Assembly: GCA_040384645.1 (NCBI GenBank)
Contig: JAZKIX010000170.1
Span: forward strand, 1-8,027
Length of the DNA: 8,027 nt
DNA from: JAZKIX01 sp040384645
GTDB taxonomy: Bacteria > Pseudomonadota > Gammaproteobacteria > Burkholderiales > Burkholderiaceae_D
Direction of reading: 5' to 3'
Below the pieces are notes generated by a model that was given only the letters and a program-made list of their open reading frames with translations, did not search any database and was not told the origin of the DNA. Positions 5,505 through 8,027 of this stretch are shown here, in pieces (the stretch's first letter is position 1; every line of letters starts with the position of its first letter). Position numbers and translations under genes: made by a program.

Positions 5505-5858
5505 ATGATGAGCACTACCCCATTTCCATTACCGCCAAGCCCAATCTTGAGCGAGGATAAAAGCATCAATGACGCACCGACCGAAGAGGTGTGCGACGCT
5601 GACGGCAAACCCAAAAAACGCGCTCCTGCTCAGGATCAGGACAGCGATACTGAGGCGGTCGAGCCGGAACAGGCGCAGGAATGTTTGCTCGACAGCGCAA
5701 TCGAATTGAGTTTCCCGGCCAGCGATCCGATTTCGGTGTCGTCGGGATTTACCCGCATCAAAGTACCGCCAGAATTGGTGGCCGCCAAAGAAGATCATCC
5801 ATCTATCCCAACGCCCGAACCTGAAGCCAAGCAGGCGCCCGCCACCAGCACGAAATAG
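5505..5858 (+). CDS. Small acidic proline-rich protein with SFPASDP motif
   Basis: This 117-residue hydrophilic protein has a Pro/Ser N-terminus, an acidic, charged middle (DQDSDTEAVEPEQAQECLLD, 44-63), the motif IELSFPASDPISV (66-78) and a Pro/Glu/Ala-rich tail. The SFPASDP heptapeptide (69-75) recurs in short uncharacterised proteobacterial proteins, usually after a 'LDxAxxxS' helix as here (LLDSAIELS). Its function is unknown. Low hydrophobicity and many Pro, Glu and Lys residues predict intrinsic disorder on both sides of the motif. No signal peptide is seen. AAGGAG (5494-5499) lies five bases before ATG 5505 and eight before a second ATG at 5508; either may be used. The open frame extends back to 5133, but nothing there looks coding. 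Codon use is similar to that of its neighbours. Confidence 0.85.
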   Translation: MMSTTPFPLPPSPILSEDKSINDAPTEEVCDADGKPKKRAPAQDQDSDTEAVEPEQAQECLLDSAIELSFPASDPISVSSGFTRIKVPPELVAAKEDHPSIPTPEPEAKQAPATSTK

Positions 5859-5961
5859 CTTGATAAAGCAGAATTGCCGTGCGCGCAATTGCTGACACTT
5901 GATTATTGTTGCTTGCCAAACAAACTGTGGCGGCTTTGCCGGGGCAAGGGTATATTGTTCC

Positions 5962-6005
5962 TGCGCATTGCATTTAGGCTATTACTTGAGTGCAATGCGC
6001 ATTTT
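5962..6005 (+). terminator. 11-bp perfect inverted repeat with T-tail: likely terminator
   Basis: TGCGCATTGCA (5962-5972) is the exact reverse complement of TGCAATGCGCA (5991-6001), with an 18-base loop and TTTT (6002-6005) immediately after. It lies 103 bases past the SFPASDP gene and 76 before the DUF1161 start. This fits an intrinsic terminator for the former, although the loop is long. The alternative is a dyad operator controlling the DUF1161 gene. Confidence 0.5.
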
Positions 6006-6035
6006 ATTCCCGCAACATTTCTTAAGATTGTGATA

Positions 6036-6047
6036 ACTGGCGCCAGT
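6036..6047. promoter_or_regulatory. 12-bp perfect palindrome upstream of the DUF1161 gene
   Basis: ACTGGCGCCAGT is fully self-complementary and lies 34 bases before the DUF1161 start codon, within its expected 5' untranslated region or promoter. It could be an operator or could sequester part of the leader. I could not identify a confident -10/-35 pair around it. Confidence 0.25.
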
Positions 6048-6081
6048 GTGCGGATGCCATCTAGCGACTCAGGAGTTTTCA

Positions 6082-6303
6082 ATGAAAGTTTTCTTGTCGG
6101 CTTGCATATTGTTGTTGGCCTCTGCCCCGGCGCTTGCCGCCAAAGCATGTGACGAGTTGAAAGCTGAAATCGCTGCCAAGCTGGAAGCCAAGCATATCGC
6201 AGGCTACGCGCTCGATATCGTAGAGAGCGATCAGGTGGCCGGGAGCAAGGTGGTTGGCAGTTGCGAAGGCGGCGCGAAGAAAATTGTCTATACCAAAAAA
6301 TAA
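6082..6303 (+). CDS. DUF1161 family periplasmic protein
   Basis: This 73-residue precursor has a classical Sec signal peptide, with likely cleavage after APALA at residue 19, leaving about 54 mature residues. The mature part follows the DUF1161 pattern: CDELKAEIAAKLEAK (23-37), a central Y-L-IV strand (YALDIV, 42-47) and VVGSCEGGAKKIVYTKK (57-73). Cys23 and Cys61 are the only cysteines left after cleavage and probably form a disulfide. Family members are small secreted proteins of unknown biochemical function; the domain call is strong, but no role can be given. AGGAG (6071-6075), six bases before ATG 6082, sets the start. The open frame extends upstream to 6046, but those residues precede the signal peptide and are not needed. 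Structured repeat copy B with a terminator follows 18 bases after the stop, so this is probably a monocistronic gene. Confidence 0.9.
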   Translation: MKVFLSACILLLASAPALAAKACDELKAEIAAKLEAKHIAGYALDIVESDQVAGSKVVGSCEGGAKKIVYTKK

Positions 6304-6321
6304 AGCCGCTTGTTAAAAATA

Positions 6322-6408
6322 GGGGGTATAGGGCAATTTAATGCCACTCCCGCACGGTTTTATTGGCTCGGAAAATATACTGCCATCAGTATATTTCCGG
6401 GCTTTTTT
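6322..6408 (+). repeat. Structured intergenic repeat, copy B
   Basis: This is the second copy of the element at 1444-1528, in the same orientation and again just downstream of a + strand gene. GGGGGT (6322-6327) pairs with ACTCCC (6346-6351), with one G-T pair. GGCA (6332-6335) pairs with TGCC (6342-6345) inside it. The shared block CCCGCACGGTTTTATTGG occupies 6349-6366. The eight differences from copy A within the aligned 44 bases cluster in the first hairpin, yet both copies can fold. The 3' part is a strong terminator, listed separately. Confidence 0.75.
6366..6408 (+). terminator. Strong Rho-independent terminator after the DUF1161 gene
   Basis: The 5' arm GCTCGGAAAATATACTG (6366-6382) pairs with CAGTATATTTCCGGGC (6387-6402) around loop CCAT. 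This gives about 16 pairs, with one G-T pair and one bulged A, followed directly by six Ts (6403-6408). It should end the DUF1161 transcript and separates it from the DUF2339 gene. Confidence 0.88.
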
Positions 6409-6470
6409 CTTGAGAAAACGTGTTTCGTAGCTTGCTTGACTCGCGCGTGCCGCCGCATTGGGAAAATTCT

Positions 6471-6500
6471 CTGCCGGTAAATTCATTTCCCTTTCATAAT
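6471..6500 (+). promoter_or_regulatory. Weak candidate promoter for the DUF2339 gene
   Basis: CATAAT (6495-6500) matches five of six -10 positions. CTGCCG (6471-6476), 18 bases upstream, is only a three-of-six match to the -35 box. Because a strong terminator ends at 6408, a promoter must lie between there and 6530, which makes this the best available site. Confidence 0.3.
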
Positions 6501-6518
6501 TGCTCAATAAACAAAAAC

Positions 6519-6526
6519 GAGGAGGT
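6519..6526 (+). promoter_or_regulatory. Strong ribosome binding site fixing a TTG start
   Basis: GAGGAGGT is a near-complete complement of the 16S rRNA 3' end and sits four bases before TTG 6531. No ATG or GTG precedes the first membrane segment in this frame, so this site decides the start of the DUF2339 gene. Confidence 0.75.
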
Positions 6527-6530
6527 CGCT

Positions 6531-8027
6531 TTGGAAGGTTTGCTAGTACTTGTTGGATTGCTATTGTTGGCATTCCCCTTGATTGCCCTGATTTTTGCGG
6601 TCGGGGCACGTAATCGAGTGGCCACATTAGAAAAAATCATCGACCGGATGGGAATCGAACTGGCGCGCTTGCGGGGCGAATTCGATAGCCGTGGCGCCAG
6701 CGTTGCGCCGCTGTCGACCGCAGCCGCCGCCAATGTCGCGGCGGCGCACGCGACCGTGCCGATAGTGCAGCCGACCATGCAGCCAACATTTCAGCCGTTA
6801 CTGCAGCCCACCTCACAGCCGGTCAGCCAGCCGATCAACCCGGTGACCAATAATTCTGTACCGCCACTTGGCAGCGTAGCCGATACGCCCGAATGGGAAG
6901 CCGACTTGGCGCGGCAAGCTTTGGCTGCCGGCAAGAGTGAAAGCGCGAGTGACGCAACTGCACCATCAGCTGCCGCCAACGCGCCGCAAAGCGTCGACGC
7001 GGCGCCGCAAACACCAATTGCACCAGCCGCGCCAGCCGCAGCCAGCCCTGCGCCAAGGCCAGTCCCACGTCCGAGAACACCAGCCGCAGCAAGCCCCAGC
7101 ATCTTCGATTCCGCCTTGGCAAAGAAGGCCAAGGCTTGGTTGTTCGGCGGCAATATGGTGGCAAAAATCGGTTTGCTGATTTTGTTTTTCGGCGTCAGCT
7201 TTTTGCTCAAATACGTCGCCGCGCAAATCACGGTGCCGATTGAATTGCGTCTGGCCGGCGTCGCGCTGGCCGACATCGCCTTATTAGCATGGGCATGGCG
7301 TATCCGTGAAAAACGCCCTGGCATCAGCTTGCCGGTGCAGGGTGCGGCGCTAGCGATCCTGATGTTGGTCACCTTTGGCGCCTTCAAGATGTATCACTTG
7401 ATTCCATCGGGCATGGCGTTCGGCTTGTTGTTTGTACTGACGGCATTTACCTGCTTGCTGGCGGTATTGCAGAACGCCATGTGGCTGGCGGTATTCGGCA
7501 TTGCCGGCGGTTTCGCTTCGCCGATTTTGACTTCCAGTGGCGGCGGCAGTCATATCGGCCTGTTTGCGTATTACACCCTGCTCAATGCCGGCGTGTTTGC
7601 GATTGCACTGAAACGCTCGTGGCGTTTGCTGAACTTGATTTCGTTCGTATTCACCTTCTTGATCGGCGCCGCCTGGGGCATGAAGCAATACGTGCCGGAT
7701 GATTACTATTCGGTGCAATTTTTCCTGATCCTGTTCTTCTTGTTCTACGTCGCCATCGCCGTCATTTATGCCCGAAAGCAAGCGCCGCAATTGAAAAATT
7801 ACGTCGATGCCACACTGGTATTCGGCACGCCGCTGGTGGCATTTGGCCTGCAATACAACCTAGTCAAGGATATGCCATTCGGGCTGGCTTTTTCTGCGCT
7901 GGCATTGGGCGTGTTTTACCTGTTGCTGACGATGGTGTTGTGGCAGCGGCGCGGCAGTACGCTCAAATTATTGGCGGAATCGTTCCTCGCCCTCAGCTTG
8001 GTATTTGGCACGCTGGCGATCCCGTTT
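6531..8027 (+). CDS. DUF2339 multi-pass membrane protein (3' partial, TTG start)
   Basis: The frame is open for 499 codons to the window edge; family members are often roughly twice as long, so the C-terminal half is probably missing. Residues 4-25 are a transmembrane anchor, followed by a charged helix (33-54, possible short coiled coil). A low-complexity linker (about 55-185) contains tandem QPxx tetrapeptides at 80-103 and then an Ala/Pro-rich stretch. The conserved DUF2339 core starts at WLFGGN (203-208) and runs into closely packed hydrophobic helices with family-like segments: KIGLLILFFGVSFLLKY, IELRLAGVALAD, GGFASPILTSSGGGSH and LFFLFYVAIAVIYA. The family is found in the inner membrane and its function is unknown. 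An internal ATG at 6648 would delete the first helix, so TTG 6531 with its strong ribosome binding site is preferred. The window edge hides whether a partner gene follows. Confidence 0.9.
   Translation, partial: MEGLLVLVGLLLLAFPLIALIFAVGARNRVATLEKIIDRMGIELARLRGEFDSRGASVAPLSTAAAANVAAAHATVPIVQPTMQPTFQPLLQPTSQPVSQPINPVTNNSVPPLGSVADTPEWEADLARQALAAGKSESASDATAPSAAANAPQSVDAAPQTPIAPAAPAAASPAPRPVPRPRTPAAASPSIFDSALAKKAKAWLFGGNMVAKIGLLILFFGVSFLLKYVAAQITVPIELRLAGVALADIALLAWAWRIREKRPGISLPVQGAALAILMLVTFGAFKMYHLIPSGMAFGLLFVLTAFTCLLAVLQNAMWLAVFGIAGGFASPILTSSGGGSHIGLFAYYTLLNAGVFAIALKRSWRLLNLISFVFTFLIGAAWGMKQYVPDDYYSVQFFLILFFLFYVAIAVIYARKQAPQLKNYVDATLVFGTPLVAFGLQYNLVKDMPFGLAFSALALGVFYLLLTMVLWQRRGSTLKLLAESFLALSLVFGTLAIPF

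Noticed and set aside
6791..7387. 198-residue minus-strand Ala/Gly-rich open frame
   Set aside because: It is antisense to the DUF2339 gene; its composition is explained by the GC-rich Ala/Pro codons of the opposite strand and it shows no family resemblance.
7350..7853. 167-residue minus-strand Gln/Arg-rich open frame
   Set aside because: It is a shadow of the conserved DUF2339 core, with no start signals.
1..8027. CRISPR array, tRNA or rRNA genes, toxin-antitoxin pair, complete insertion sequence
   Set aside because: No regularly spaced direct repeats, cloverleaf candidates, rRNA segments, toxin-antitoxin-like gene pairs or transposase frames were found.

Overview
The window looks like the chromosome of a betaproteobacterium, most likely an Oxalobacteraceae-like member of the Burkholderiales. 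The basis is protein style (a DUF2339 membrane protein, a DUF1161 periplasmic protein, a type 2 extracellular PHA depolymerase, an RsbRD-N histidine kinase), moderate GC content and clear AGGAGG-type ribosome binding sites. This taxonomic call is an inference. A run of ten Ns at 4320-4329 marks an assembly gap, so the two sides may not be truly adjacent or correctly spaced.

Left side (1-4319). The 3' end of a DinG/XPD-type DNA helicase gene is followed by an apparently orphan sensor histidine kinase with an RsbRD_N sensory region (280-1410, +). The kinase converges on a membrane-anchored alpha/beta hydrolase (1577-2596, -). The convergent junction holds copy A of a structured intergenic repeat and a separate 10-bp inverted repeat. 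Upstream of the hydrolase lies a secreted short-chain PHA/PHB depolymerase (2998-4083, -) with a recognisable sigma-70-like promoter. Between these two minus-strand genes are about 400 bases without a gene. They contain two hairpins and a 77-bp MITE-like element with 15-bp terminal inverted repeats, flanked by a 7-bp direct repeat (TGATTAA) that includes the depolymerase stop codon.

Right side (4330-8027). All genes are on the + strand: a small CxxC-CxxC zinc-ribbon protein (4369-4743); about 760 bases without a convincing gene; a small acidic, proline-rich protein carrying a SFPASDP motif (5505-5858); a secreted DUF1161 protein (6082-6303); and the first 499 codons of a DUF2339 multi-pass membrane protein that starts at TTG (6531) and runs off the window. 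Copy B of the structured repeat, ending in a strong intrinsic terminator, lies between the last two.

The genes look like independent single-gene units, not an operon or a defence or metabolic cluster. The closest thing to a theme is envelope location: a secreted depolymerase, an anchored hydrolase, a periplasmic DUF1161 protein and a DUF2339 membrane protein. I found no coherent undescribed multi-gene system. The most notable signals are non-coding: the two-copy structured repeat and the MITE-like insertion.
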